A stretch of 64,000 nt of DNA from Flavobacterium subsaxonicum WB 4.1-42 = DSM 21790 (GCF_000422725.1 NZ_KE383912.1:1-64000), one strand, 5' to 3'; positions 16,607 to 25,474 are shown, counted from the first letter of the stretch. Numbers and translations: made by a program. The notes: generated by a model from the sequence alone, not told the origin.

Positions 16607-16707
16607 AACAGCAGGTTGTATTGTTTTTGGTTAGGTGCATAAAGTTAGCAATGGTTGCGCAACTGCCTGTAAAATATATGTTAAACTACTAAAAGATAGT
16701 TTTGGTA

Positions 16708-16740
16708 TAAAAAAATCCTGAGCTTTCGCCCAGGATTTTC
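16708..16740 (-). terminator. Terminator of sucC
   Basis: On the minus strand AAAATCCTG and CAGGATTTT pair around a 10-base loop and are followed by a T run. The hairpin starts 27 bases beyond the sucC stop. Confidence 0.85.
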
Positions 16741-16766
16741 TGTATATAGAATAGTCTATGTAATAA

Positions 16767-17960
16767 TTATGCTAAAGCAGCTTTAACCTGGTCTGCAGCT
16801 TCCTGAAACTGGGTTGCAGAAAGTATTGGCATGCCAGAGTTATCGATAATTTCTTTAGCAAGCTCTGCGTTAGTACCTTGTAAACGTACAATAATAGGCA
16901 CTTTAATAGTATCGCCCATATTTTTGTAAGCATCTACAACACCTTGAGCAACACGGTCGCAACGAACAATACCACCAAAAATGTTGATAAGGATAGCTTT
17001 AACGTTAGGATCTTTTAAGATAATACGGAAAGCAGTTTCTACACGCTTAGCATCGGCAGTACCACCCACATCCAGGAAGTTAGCCGGCTCAAAGCCTGCA
17101 TATTTAATAAGGTCCATAGTTGCCATAGCAAGGCCAGCGCCGTTAACCATACAACCCACAGTACCATCAAGATCTACGTAGTTAAGGCCAACTTCTTTAG
17201 CTTCAACTTCAATAGGGTTCTCTTCAAGAACATCACGCATTTCTGCATATTTTTTCTGGCGGTATAATGCATTGTCGTCAAGAACAACTTTAGCATCTAC
17301 AGCAAGAATTTTATTATCAGATGTTTTAAGCACCGGGTTAATTTCAAACATCGATGCATCGCTGTCTACATACGCTTTGTAAAGAGCAGCAATAAAAATA
17401 GTCATTTCTTTAAACGCATTGCCGCTAAGGCCAAGGTTAAAAGCAATTCTACGCGCCTGGAAGCCCTGTAGGCCTACAGCCGGGTCTATTTCTTCGGTAA
17501 AAATACGCTCTGGCGTGTGCTCTGCAACTTCTTCAATATCCATACCACCTTCGGTAGAATACATAATCATGTTACGGCCTTTGCCCCTGTTTAAAAGAAC
17601 AGATATATAAAACTCAGAAGTTTCACTTTCTCCGGGATAGTAAACATCTTCGGCAACAAGTATTTTGTGTACCCTTTTACCGGTTGGAGGCGTTTGCGGG
17701 GTAATAAGGTCCATACCTATAATTTGTCCTGCAATCTCTTCCACCTGTTGTAGGTTTTTAGCAAGCTTTACGCCACCACCTTTACCGCGGCCACCCGCAT
17801 GTACCTGTGCTTTAATAACATGCCAGCCTGTACCTGTTTGGGCAGTAAGCTCTTTAGCAGCAGCAACTGCCTCAGCCGGGCTGTTAGCTACAATACCACG
17901 CTGCACGCGCACGCCGTGGCTTGCCAGTATTTCTTTTCCCTGATATTCGTGTAAATTCAT
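16767..17960 (-). CDS. sucC: Succinyl-CoA synthetase (ADP-forming) beta subunit
   Basis: This is the beta subunit of the TCA-cycle enzyme that makes ATP or GTP from succinyl-CoA. The 397-residue protein starts MNLHEYQGKEILASHGV, has the ATP-grasp region with KAQVHAGGRGKGGGVKL, and a C-terminal ligase domain with FLDVGGTADAKRV and NIFGGIVRCDRVAQGV. The glutamates and GGI loop that contact the phosphohistidine of SucD are present. The alpha subunit gene sucD is not adjacent, which is common in Flavobacteria. A TATTTTTG -7 element lies 32 bases upstream. Confidence 0.97.
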   Translation of the reverse strand: MNLHEYQGKEILASHGVRVQRGIVANSPAEAVAAAKELTAQTGTGWHVIKAQVHAGGRGKGGGVKLAKNLQQVEEIAGQIIGMDLITPQTPPTGKRVHKILVAEDVYYPGESETSEFYISVLLNRGKGRNMIMYSTEGGMDIEEVAEHTPERIFTEEIDPAVGLQGFQARRIAFNLGLSGNAFKEMTIFIAALYKAYVDSDASMFEINPVLKTSDNKILAVDAKVVLDDNALYRQKKYAEMRDVLEENPIEVEAKEVGLNYVDLDGTVGCMVNGAGLAMATMDLIKYAGFEPANFLDVGGTADAKRVETAFRIILKDPNVKAILINIFGGIVRCDRVAQGVVDAYKNMGDTIKVPIIVRLQGTNAELAKEIIDNSGMPILSATQFQEAADQVKAALA

Positions 17961-17991
17961 ATTAAATGCGTTTATCTTATTTAAAGTGGAA

Positions 17992-17999
17992 CAAAAATA
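17992..17999 (-). promoter_or_regulatory. -7 element upstream of sucC
   Basis: On the minus strand the bases read TATTTTTG, a match to TAnnTTTG, 31 bases before the sucC ATG. A -33 element is not clear. Confidence 0.4.
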
Positions 18000-18136
18000 G
18001 CAAATTACATTTCAATAGCCGAAAGGTTTTTAGTTTTTTTCCTGCTAAAAAAGTATAGCTGCGCATTACTAAAAAAATTACAGTAATTTTAGGCAACCAT
18101 TACAGGCAAATAGCATCTTACTTAAAAAACCAAACC

Positions 18137-18532
18137 ATGAAAAAAGCATTCTTACTTTTACTGTTACCGGCCCTGTTTATTACCGGCTGCAGCGACGATG
18201 AACCCATAAATACCATAGGTCTTGAAAACCAGTGGAACCTTATAGAAATTTATACACCTTTTGTTGCCAACAGCCAGACTTTTGAAAAAGGCAGTATTGT
18301 TTGGACGTTTAACGAAATTGACCGTGAGATCGATGTGGTTAATAATTCGGGCAATAATGATGCGGGTTTATCTACCGGTACTTACGGCTATACCATTGGT
18401 GCAGAAACCAATGCCTGCAACGAGGCCCTTTTTATTGAAGAAAGCGATTATGGCTGCCTTACCATTAGCGGCGATACCCTTATAGCTACCAAAGAATATG
18501 TAGATGGCCCTCGATACACTTTTGTGCGTTAA
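18137..18532 (+). CDS. Small lipocalin-like lipoprotein, copy 1 of 3
   Basis: The SPII signal ends at ITGC, giving a lipidated 113-residue mature protein that begins CSDDE. The body reads NQWNLIEIY, FEKGSIVWTFN, VVNNSG, STGTYGYTI and a final YTFVR. It shares this order with the next two genes: FEKGxIxW or GSIIWNF, VVxNN, SGxYxYS, two cysteines 12-14 residues apart before GDTL-like ends. The cysteine pair probably forms a disulfide. A stress or export-linked role is conceivable but unproven. Confidence 0.75.
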   Translation: MKKAFLLLLLPALFITGCSDDEPINTIGLENQWNLIEIYTPFVANSQTFEKGSIVWTFNEIDREIDVVNNSGNNDAGLSTGTYGYTIGAETNACNEALFIEESDYGCLTISGDTLIATKEYVDGPRYTFVR

Positions 18533-18598
18533 CATTAGTTAACAACACTTTACGATAAGGTTATAGTTATTGGTACAACTTTTGTTTACCTTTAAGGT

Positions 18599-19024
18599 AT
18601 GATGAAAGTAATTTTATATATGGTGCTTCCGCTACTGCTTATTACAGGCTGTACAGACGATACCAATGAGCCAACCGATAATCCTGTTGCCAGCACTGGC
18701 ATAGATGGGGCATGGCAGCTTATTAAAATTACAAGCTCTATAGGCAAACCCGAATCTTCTTTTGAAAAAGGTACTATCATCTGGCAGTTTGCACAAGGCA
18801 ATCAGCAGGTTGTGGTTTCTAACAATGCCGCAACTAAAGACTATTCGGGCATGCAATCCGGCAGGTACAGCTATAGTATTCTTGCCAACGCACAAACCCA
18901 TTGCGACAAAGTTTTAACCATTAAAAACAATAATGGTATTGGGGGCTGCGCTACTGTAAGCAATGATACCCTTACTGTAGCCAATGCATACGCCGGACAC
19001 TACAACTTTATTTTTGTGCGTTAA
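18599..19024 (+). CDS. Small lipocalin-like lipoprotein, copy 2 of 3
   Basis: This paralogue has its lipobox at ITGC and mature start CTDDTNE. It retains GAWQLIKI, FEKGTIIWQF, VVVSNNA, SGRYSYSI, a Cys pair (HCDKVL and GGCATV) and NDTLTV, ending FIFVR. Two start codons (18599 and 18602) are adjacent. The gene lies 66 bases after copy 1, on the same strand. The copies share order of motifs but only moderate identity, so the duplication is not recent. Confidence 0.75.
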   Translation: MMKVILYMVLPLLLITGCTDDTNEPTDNPVASTGIDGAWQLIKITSSIGKPESSFEKGTIIWQFAQGNQQVVVSNNAATKDYSGMQSGRYSYSILANAQTHCDKVLTIKNNNGIGGCATVSNDTLTVANAYAGHYNFIFVR

Positions 19025-19078
19025 CATTATTTTAACGCAACCCTTTTGATTTTTGCGCATCTACTACAAAAATCAAGC

Positions 19079-19516
19079 ATGAAAAAAGCACTATTTTTAC
19101 TTGTACTCGCAGGCACCGCTTTTGCTACAGGATGCAGTAAAGATGATGACAGCCCCAAAGTATACGACTACCAAAATTATGATGGCATGTGGGTACTGGC
19201 GCATGTTAGCGGTAGCATTGCAGGCATAGACCACGACTATGATGGTTCTATTATATGGAATTTTGATACTGAACACCACATTCTTAGCGTTGTTAATAAT
19301 GATGCAGATGAAACAGTTGAAGATTTCTTGGAGAGTGGCACCTACACATATAGTTTTGATGCCAATACCGTTACCCCGGAAACCTGTGCCGAAACATTTA
19401 ATGCCGGTAACCTGGATTTTGGCTGCTTTGTTAACAATGGCAACACCATTGTGTTAACGCAAAATGAGTCCGATGGCTACGTTCTTACCTTTAACAGAAT
19501 AATGACCTTAGATTAA
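19079..19516 (+). CDS. Small lipocalin-like lipoprotein, copy 3 of 3
   Basis: The signal peptide with lipobox ATGC defines ATG 19079 as the start, rather than the longer frame from 19046. The 145-residue product has GMWVLAHVSG, GSIIWNFD, LSVVNNDADE, SGTYTYSFD, a Cys pair (ETCAETF and FGCFV) and a final strand VLTFNRI. It is the third member of the tandem family, 54 bases after copy 2. Acidic residues after the lipid anchor (SKDDDS) may act as a retention or export signal; in Bacteroidota, acidic residues after Cys can direct lipoproteins to the cell surface. Confidence 0.75.
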   Translation: MKKALFLLVLAGTAFATGCSKDDDSPKVYDYQNYDGMWVLAHVSGSIAGIDHDYDGSIIWNFDTEHHILSVVNNDADETVEDFLESGTYTYSFDANTVTPETCAETFNAGNLDFGCFVNNGNTIVLTQNESDGYVLTFNRIMTLD

Positions 19517-19635
19517 CACTATATATTTTTTAGACTTGGGGCCTGCCCCGGGGTTAAAAGGCTTTTCACCTTGCTTTTATACTCAATACTAACTTTAGGC
19601 ACTATAGTAGTGCCCTCACCTAAATCAAAAAAAGT

Positions 19636-19743
19636 ATGAAAGAGATTCTGATTTTAATTTTAGCTATTCCGGTAATATTTTTTTACCGTAATGATGACGA
19701 CAACAAAGATTACTCTGGCGCATGGTACGAAAACTGGTGGTAG
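19636..19743 (+). CDS. Putative 35-residue membrane miniprotein
   Basis: A short frame encodes one hydrophobic helix (MKEILILILAIPVIFFY) and a charged, aromatic tail (RNDDDNKDYSGAWYENWW). The helix-then-acidic-aromatic pattern looks like a genuine small membrane protein and not random sequence. It lies alone between the lipoprotein cluster and lysA. Family unknown, and no similar sequence comes to mind. Confidence 0.45.
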   Translation: MKEILILILAIPVIFFYRNDDDNKDYSGAWYENWW

Positions 19744-19849
19744 AACAATCTAAACAACGCAAAAGAGTTATAAATATAATAGTTACTTTTTAGTATTGTT
19801 ATATTTATAACATTTTGTTATTTTTTGTTAATGATGTGTTATTTGCTTG

Positions 19850-19877
19850 TTTGCGTGCTGTTTGATACCTAATTTTG
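19850..19877 (+). promoter_or_regulatory. Promoter of lysA
   Basis: TTTG at 19850-19853 and TAATTTTG at 19870-19877 are spaced by 16 bases. The -7 element ends 21 bases before the lysA ATG. Confidence 0.5.
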
Positions 19878-19898
19878 TAGCTTATTAAGGATATAATT

Positions 19899-21137
19899 AT
19901 GGAAGCGAAACAACTGGTACAACTGGCAGAACAATTTGGTAGCCCGTTATACGTGTACGATGCTGCAAAAATTCAGTCGCAGTACAACAAACTCGAAAAG
20001 GCATTCTCCAGAGTAGAACATTTAAGAATTAACTACGCCGTAAAGGCACTAAGCAATATATCTGTACTTAAGCTTTTAAAGCAAATGGGGTCGGGTTTAG
20101 ATACCGTATCCATACAAGAAGTACAGTTAGGTTTACTGGCAGGCTTCTCTCCCGAAAAGATCATCTATACCCCTAACGGCGTATCGATGGAAGAGATAGA
20201 AGAAGTTGCCTTACTGGGTGTACAAATAAATATAGACAACCTGTCTATTTTGGAGCAGTTTGGTGCCAAACACCCCACTACCCCGGTTTGTATACGTATA
20301 AATCCGCACGTAATGGCGGGTGGTAACAGCAATATATCTGTTGGGCATATAGACAGTAAATTTGGTATTTCTATACACCAAATGCCGCACTTATTGCGCA
20401 TAGTTCAAAACACGGGCATGCACATTAACGGTATCCACATGCATACAGGATCTGATATTTTAGATATCGAAGTATTTTTGTACGCAGCCGAGATATTATT
20501 TGAAACCGCAGCGCAGTTTAAAGAGCTGGAGTTTCTTGATTTTGGCAGTGGCTTTAAAGTGCCGTATAAAAAAGACGATATTCAGACCGATGTGGAAGAG
20601 CTGGGTAAAAAACTGGGCAAACGCTTTAATGCATTCTGTGCAGAATATGGCCGCGACCTTACCCTTACTTTCGAGCCGGGTAAATTTTTGGTTAGCGAGG
20701 CCGGTTTCTTTTTGGCTAAGGTAAATGTGGTTAAGCAAACAACGTCTACCGTATTTGCGGGTATCGACAGTGGTTTTAACCATCTTATACGCCCAATGCT
20801 TTACGGCAGCCACCATCATATAGAAAACGTTAGTAATCCTAAGGGTAAAGAGCGTTTTTACAGCGTGGTGGGCTACATTTGCGAGACCGATACTTTTGCT
20901 AATAACCGCCGTATCCCGGAAATTAAAGAGGGCGATTTGTTGTGCTTTCGCAATGCAGGGGCATATTGCTTTAGCATGAGCAGCAACTATAACAGCCGCG
21001 TGCGCCCTGCCGAAGTGCTTTGGTACGAAGGTAAAGGCCACCTTATTAGAGAACGCGAAACTTTTGAAGATATAATACGTAACCAGGTTGTAATGGAGTT
21101 TGAAACTCCTGCTACACCGGTAGCCGTTACCGTTTAG
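19899..21137 (+). CDS. lysA: Diaminopimelate decarboxylase
   Basis: LysA makes L-lysine from meso-diaminopimelate, the final step of lysine synthesis, in the cytoplasm with PLP. The 412-residue protein is a fold-III decarboxylase. The PLP lysine is K49 in NYAVKALSN. Other landmarks are the IRINPHV strand, SKFGI, the HMHTGSDI loop, and the dimer-interface motif CETDTFANNR containing the cysteine from the second subunit. The end (FRNAGAYCFSMSSNYNSR) binds substrate. A strong terminator follows. It stands as a single gene. Confidence 0.96.
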   Translation: MEAKQLVQLAEQFGSPLYVYDAAKIQSQYNKLEKAFSRVEHLRINYAVKALSNISVLKLLKQMGSGLDTVSIQEVQLGLLAGFSPEKIIYTPNGVSMEEIEEVALLGVQINIDNLSILEQFGAKHPTTPVCIRINPHVMAGGNSNISVGHIDSKFGISIHQMPHLLRIVQNTGMHINGIHMHTGSDILDIEVFLYAAEILFETAAQFKELEFLDFGSGFKVPYKKDDIQTDVEELGKKLGKRFNAFCAEYGRDLTLTFEPGKFLVSEAGFFLAKVNVVKQTTSTVFAGIDSGFNHLIRPMLYGSHHHIENVSNPKGKERFYSVVGYICETDTFANNRRIPEIKEGDLLCFRNAGAYCFSMSSNYNSRVRPAEVLWYEGKGHLIRERETFEDIIRNQVVMEFETPATPVAVTV

Positions 21138-21167
21138 GTTATATATATTTGTTACGTTACTTTGTTT

Positions 21168-21195
21168 AAAACCGCACCCACAAGTGCGGTTTTTT
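21168..21195 (+). terminator. Terminator of lysA
   Basis: AAAACCGCAC and GTGCGGTTTT pair around a 6-base loop, followed by more T. It starts 31 bases after the lysA stop. Confidence 0.9.
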
Positions 21196-21286
21196 AGTTT
21201 AAGCAAAAATTTACTTCGACTAAATTATAATACATTTCTTATCTTTAGAGCAAATTTTCCATCACATCCATAAATTTGCATTCAAA

Positions 21287-22531
21287 ATGAGAAACAAAAC
21301 AAAACTTTTGCTATTAGTAGCAATCACGGGGCTATTTGTGTCCTGTAAAAGTACTTCAACGGGCAGTGCAGCTACTGCTGTGGTAAAAACCAGGGGTACA
21401 CAAATTATTGAGCCTAATGGCAACGCCATTACCCTTAAGGGTACAAACCTGGGCAACTGGCTGGTGCCCGAAGGCTACATGTTTAAAACCGGCAAGGTTA
21501 GCTCTCCTACAAAAATAGACGAGCTGCTGCACGAAATGATTGGCCCCGACAGCCTTGCCACTTTTTGGGACCGTTACCTTAACAGCTATGTTACGCACGA
21601 CGATATTAAGTATTTAAAGCGTATTGGGTCTAACCACTTAAGGCTGCCATTTCATTACAAAATGTTTACTAACGATTTGTATATGGGCAAGCGCAACTCC
21701 GGCTTTGAGTATTTTGACAGGGTTATTGAATGGTGCCGCCAGGAAAATGTTTATGTATTGCTGGATATGCATTGTGCCCCCGGAGGCCAGACCGGCGATA
21801 ATATAGACGATAGCATGGGCTACCCATGGCTGTACTTTAGCAAATCGAGCCAGGACCAGTTGAGCGACATTTGGATGAAAATTGCAGAGCGCTACAAGAA
21901 TGACCCGATTGTTATAGGATACGACGTTGTTAACGAGCCTTTCGCGCATTATTTTACATCAGATATAAAAGATTACAACCACCGCCTTTTTATGGTTTAC
22001 GAGCGCGTTGTGGCCGATATTAGAAAAGTCGATAAAAAACACGCCATATTTCTTAACGGATCTGTCTGGGCAGGCGATTTTGGTGTTTTTGAAAGGGTGC
22101 TGGACGATAACGTGGTATACGAATTCCACAAGTACTGGTTTGATATTAACCAAGAGGCCATCCAAAAATATGTCGATTTTAGAGACAAGCACAATGTGCC
22201 CATTTATATTGGCGAAACCGGCGAGAATACCGATGAGTGGATTAAGGAGTTTACTATCCTGCTCGACAAAAACCAAATTAACTGGGCATATTGGCCGTAT
22301 AAAAAAATGGACAACCTGCGCGGTATCATGAACTTCAAGCAACCGGAAGATTACTCACTAATCACTAAATATGCCGATAGCGACCGTAGCTCTTTCGAGA
22401 ATGTACGTAAAAATATGCCGGACAGGGTTAAGGTTCAAAAAGCACTTAACCAGTTTTTAAAAAATAGTTTATACAAGAACTGCTTCCAGAATAAAGGATA
22501 TATTGAAGGATTAGGACTGAAAGTTGAGTAA
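21287..22531 (+). CDS. GH5-like glycoside hydrolase lipoprotein
   Basis: The protein begins with an SPII signal (lipobox VSC, then KSTS) and is therefore probably surface- or periplasm-anchored. The remaining 390 residues form a TIM barrel of the cellulase superfamily: GTNLGNWLVPEG, NHLRLPFHY, the general-acid motif VVNEPF with Glu217, and the nucleophile motif YIGETGEN with Glu310. The GxNLGNWL opening is typical of exo-1,3-beta-glucanase-like GH5 enzymes, so beta-1,3-glucan is a candidate substrate (inference). The gene is monocistronic with a strong terminator. Confidence 0.85.
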   Translation: MRNKTKLLLLVAITGLFVSCKSTSTGSAATAVVKTRGTQIIEPNGNAITLKGTNLGNWLVPEGYMFKTGKVSSPTKIDELLHEMIGPDSLATFWDRYLNSYVTHDDIKYLKRIGSNHLRLPFHYKMFTNDLYMGKRNSGFEYFDRVIEWCRQENVYVLLDMHCAPGGQTGDNIDDSMGYPWLYFSKSSQDQLSDIWMKIAERYKNDPIVIGYDVVNEPFAHYFTSDIKDYNHRLFMVYERVVADIRKVDKKHAIFLNGSVWAGDFGVFERVLDDNVVYEFHKYWFDINQEAIQKYVDFRDKHNVPIYIGETGENTDEWIKEFTILLDKNQINWAYWPYKKMDNLRGIMNFKQPEDYSLITKYADSDRSSFENVRKNMPDRVKVQKALNQFLKNSLYKNCFQNKGYIEGLGLKVE

Positions 22532-22552
22532 ATTTTTCTTTTGTCATATTAA

Positions 22553-22587
22553 TAGAGAAGCCGCAAAATGTGCGGCTTCTCTATTTT
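22553..22587. terminator. Terminator between convergent genes
   Basis: A 12-bp perfect stem (AGAGAAGCCGCA / TGCGGCTTCTCT) with a 5-base loop is followed by ATTTTC. It ends where the minus-strand broken gene stops, so it may serve both directions. Confidence 0.9.
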
Positions 22588-23279
22588 CAAAATAAACCTT
22601 TAGGTTTAAATACTCTTTGTTTCCTTTCTTCAAAAACGCTTTTAATTGTAGTTCCTAAAACTGGCTTAGCAATGTTGTTTTTAATCTTGTAAAATGGTTT
22701 TGGAAAAGCAATATTGATATACTCCTGATTGTAATCACTAATATCTTCATCAAATAAATTTGTATTTATTGGAAATGATTTGATTTTAAGTGCACTATCA
22801 TGAGAGCTCACATTTCTAAATATAAATATTGCTGTCCAGTCCCCTTGTGAATTTACAAATACAGGATCAAACTGATATTTTTGATGATAATATCCGGATT
22901 TACCTTCTTAATTGTAGGCAGATATGTAAATAATTACATTGTCAAACTCTGCAAATTCCGGAGTTCCATAATGATCATAAACAGCAAAAGAAATTGTATC
23001 CTGTTTTAGATTATTAAATACTGGCTGAATAACTTTATATTTTGCGATGAAAGCCCTATCCATAGAATAAGAAGTCTTAACACTTGTAACTGTATCACCG
23101 GTATTTTTATCAATTTCAATTATTGTTTTTTTGTTATCCAAATTGGGATCAAACTCTTCAATTGAAATTTTCTGCCCAATAAAAGCAAACAAATTTACTT
23201 TGGTATCTTCTTCGTAAAAATTTGTCTTTTGGGAGTAACCCTGGAGAGCAAAAAGTAATAATAGTATGATAAACTTCAT
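22587..23279 (-). pseudogene. Secreted protein gene broken by an in-frame stop
   Basis: From ATG 23279 the frame encodes a signal peptide (MKFIILLLLFALQGYSQ) and a conserved body: FIGQKISIEEFDPN, EIDKNTGDTV, KYKVIQPVFN, VYDHYGTPEF. A TAA at 22908-22910 stops it after VIIYISAYN. The same frame then continues without shift for another 106 codons: GYYHQKYQFDPVFVN, GDWTAIFIF, YPKPFYKIKN-like AFPKPFYKIKNN and a normal stop at 22587. The two parts together match the length and order I recall for an uncharacterised flavobacterial secreted protein. A GTG inside the second part (22811) is not the true start. Confidence 0.8.
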
Positions 23280-23328
23280 ATCTGCGTATTTGATGTTAAA
23301 TATAATATCAATAAAATTATAAAAAACA

Positions 23329-23356
23329 AAAACGCCCCACAATTGTGGGGCGTTTT
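23329..23356 (-). terminator. Terminator of the T9SS cargo gene
   Basis: AAAACGCCCCACAA and TTGTGGGGCGTTTT form a perfect 14-bp palindrome followed by T on the minus strand. It lies 20 bases past the stop of the gene at 23377-24309. Confidence 0.9.
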
Positions 23357-23376
23357 GCTTTACAATCATATGTATA

Positions 23377-24309
23377 TTAGTTCTTAACGATCTTTTGGGT
23401 AGAAGTACCTTTGTCTGATGCTATAGTCATCATGTAAACACCATTAGCAAGGTCGGCTATATTAACCTGTGCATTGGTAACACCACTGTAATTAGCAGTT
23501 TTAACAACACGGCCGTTAATATCGGTAACCTCTACGTTGTTTATAAGGGCATTTTCGTTGTTAGAAATGGTAACAACATCTTTAGCCGGATTTGGATATA
23601 CTGATAACGAAGACAATAGCGATGTTTTTACCCCAAGTAATGAAGTGCTGTAAGCAACATTATCTACAAAATAAGAAGAATCCCAATCATCTATCGTGTA
23701 AACCAAAAGGTTGGTAGTGGTTCCGTTAGCCGCATTTATAGATGTTGCATACTCGCCGTTAATGTAATAGCCAATTGTACCTGCCTCGTTAAACTGGGTA
23801 GTAATAGTATAGGTTTCCTCTCCTTCAAAAGTACCCACTTCTATCGATTCAGAATTTTCTATGTCGTAAACATAAATAGTACCATCATAATTAAAATACA
23901 CAATAGATACAATAGTATAAGTAGATTCATCCGCATCATAATAGTATGAGTACAGGTACATGTTAGAGCCGTTAGAGCTAACTAAATCGGTACTTACATC
24001 CTGAGTTATAGTGTACGAATCAGCCGTAATAACCGACGAAAGTAAAGGGCTTACCACGCCGTACTCAGTTCCGTCGCTAAAATAACTTTGAGATGTTTGA
24101 AGCTTAAGCGACTGGCTGCCCGCCGATGCCCATTCTGTAGATACAAGGGTGTTTTCTTCGGGGGTGTCGCCATAAAGGCTCCAGTAGTTTTGCCCACTAA
24201 TGGTACCCGTTGTAAAAGCCTCAGCAGTTTCAAAAGAAAACAGGGTTTGCGCATGCAATGTAAAAAATGCACCTAAAAGCAGTGCACCTAAAAATAGTTG
24301 TTTTTTCAT
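23377..24309 (-). CDS. Secreted protein with T9SS type A sorting domain
   Basis: A signal peptide (MKKQLFLGALLLGAFFTLHAQ) leads into a beta-rich domain of about 200 residues, with a choice-of-anchor / jelly-roll look (LFSFETAEAF, SQSLKLQTSQ, YTIDDWDSSYFVDNVAY). The last 75 residues are a type A C-terminal sorting domain: LSVYPNPAKDVVTIS, VEVTDINGRVVK, LANGVYMMTI and a final KIVKN. That domain directs export by the type IX secretion system and is removed at the cell surface. The ligand or function of the N-terminal domain is unknown. Originally this gene was probably the downstream neighbour of dnaK. Confidence 0.9.
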   Translation of the reverse strand: MKKQLFLGALLLGAFFTLHAQTLFSFETAEAFTTGTISGQNYWSLYGDTPEENTLVSTEWASAGSQSLKLQTSQSYFSDGTEYGVVSPLLSSVITADSYTITQDVSTDLVSSNGSNMYLYSYYYDADESTYTIVSIVYFNYDGTIYVYDIENSESIEVGTFEGEETYTITTQFNEAGTIGYYINGEYATSINAANGTTTNLLVYTIDDWDSSYFVDNVAYSTSLLGVKTSLLSSLSVYPNPAKDVVTISNNENALINNVEVTDINGRVVKTANYSGVTNAQVNIADLANGVYMMTIASDKGTSTQKIVKN

Positions 24310-24483
24310 GGTAAAAATTTAAATATTTTCAAAAATACCATGAATGATTAGAACCAAAAAGCTTAAAAAAGTGCATTAACCGACACAAAAACTGTACTTA
24401 CCGCTACTTTTATACAAAGCCTACTAAACCTCTGCTTAAAGAGCTAAATCTTACAAATAGGCAGGCATTATATATAACAAAAA

Positions 24484-24505
24484 CGTCCCGCAAATTTGCG
24501 GGACG
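24484..24505 (-). terminator. Terminator, probably the original dnaK terminator
   Basis: CGTCCCGCAAATTTGCGGGACG is a perfect palindrome (first 11 bases pair with the last 11), with T on the minus strand after it. It lies 44 bases beyond the displaced dnaK-like 3' end at 24549-24566, on the chromosomal side of the integrated element. Confidence 0.8.
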
Positions 24506-24548
24506 CTCTCTATAATCTAAAATCTGTTATGTTTAAATCGAACAGAAT

Positions 24549-24566
24549 TATTTTACTTCTTCAAAA
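24549..24566 (-). repeat. Left attachment repeat (copy of dnaK 3' end)
   Basis: The 18 bases match 32510-32527 at 17 positions. Read on the minus strand they encode FEEVK followed by TAA, the C-terminus of DnaK. This is the distal att copy produced by integration. Confidence 0.8.
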
Positions 24567-24622
24567 CTAACAATACATATATATCAAATACTTATTAACT
24601 CGTAAGAGAAAAAAGTGTCAAG

Positions 24623-25474
24623 TTATCGACAATTGTCCTCTCTAAATATCTTTAAATAATCGCGAAACTCGTTAAAACCCTGACTATTCAGTCTTCTTGT
24701 AATACGATTTAGATTGCCGCCAAAATCGGTGATCAGGATATTTTTAATCTCATCACGCATCGTATCCATTTCTTGTCCGTGGAATGTCGCACTATCCAAC
24801 TCAAAAAAGTAAAGGGGTACAAAATTTTGCTTTTCTACTATGACAAAATCTACATTCGCTTTTAGGTAGTAATTGAAATAATTGGGATATTTATCAAGTA
24901 CAAATCTTGAATTAAATAAGGTGGTCAATGATACGTTAGGTAGTACTAAATACTCTGGAAAAACTTCTAAGCTGGCAAGATAGAATTGCTTTTCCTGCTC
25001 AGAATTAAAGATTGATTTCTTAATTAAATCTTTGTCCTGAGAATATAGCTCAACAAGATCCAAATCTTTCCTCTTTTCAGCATTACGCGCTCCGAGTTCG
25101 GCTTCGCGGGTTATTGTTTCATTATAATCTGAAATAATTTTCTTTGAAAGCTCAAAATCAGGCAGTTCTTTAGCGTACTTATATTCACCTGTCTTGATAA
25201 TCAAATGCTGCAAGATCTTATCGAACTCTTCTGCCTGCAAGACATATTTATAATCCGGTGATTTATGAGCGTGAAATAGAAAAGTAGGATATTTTAGATC
25301 ACCAGGGAAACTCGTTAATAGCTCATCAATAAAGTACGTTCCGAAAACCGATTTGAATACCGGATCGGACGTGAGATTATTAAAAATTCTGTCATTTTTT
25401 AATAGACTGAACAGTTGATCGAAATCACGATCTTTAAGCAGTTGAAGAAGTTTGTCAGTCATATTTATCATCAT
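24623..25474 (-). CDS. DUF2726 restriction-endonuclease-like protein
   Basis: The protein has 283 residues; ATGs at 25474, 25471 and 25462 are all possible. The first 150 residues are helical and unknown. The C-terminal domain matches DUF2726, a restriction-endonuclease-like fold: NSEQEKQFYLASLEVFPEYL, LPNVSLTTLF, VDFVIVEK with Asp209, LYFFELDSATFH with Glu225 and Asp227, and RDEIKN. These residues sit where PD-(D/E)xK nucleases hold metal, although the usual Lys after Glu-x is replaced by Asp-Ser. It is the last cargo gene of the island, separated from the operon upstream by a hairpin. Nuclease activity is inferred. Confidence 0.7.
   Translation of the reverse strand: MMINMTDKLLQLLKDRDFDQLFSLLKNDRIFNNLTSDPVFKSVFGTYFIDELLTSFPGDLKYPTFLFHAHKSPDYKYVLQAEEFDKILQHLIIKTGEYKYAKELPDFELSKKIISDYNETITREAELGARNAEKRKDLDLVELYSQDKDLIKKSIFNSEQEKQFYLASLEVFPEYLVLPNVSLTTLFNSRFVLDKYPNYFNYYLKANVDFVIVEKQNFVPLYFFELDSATFHGQEMDTMRDEIKNILITDFGGNLNRITRRLNSQGFNEFRDYLKIFREDNCR

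Noticed and set aside
18041..18136. Riboswitch before the first small lipoprotein
   Set aside because: The gap is short and AT-rich with no recognisable conserved riboswitch core.
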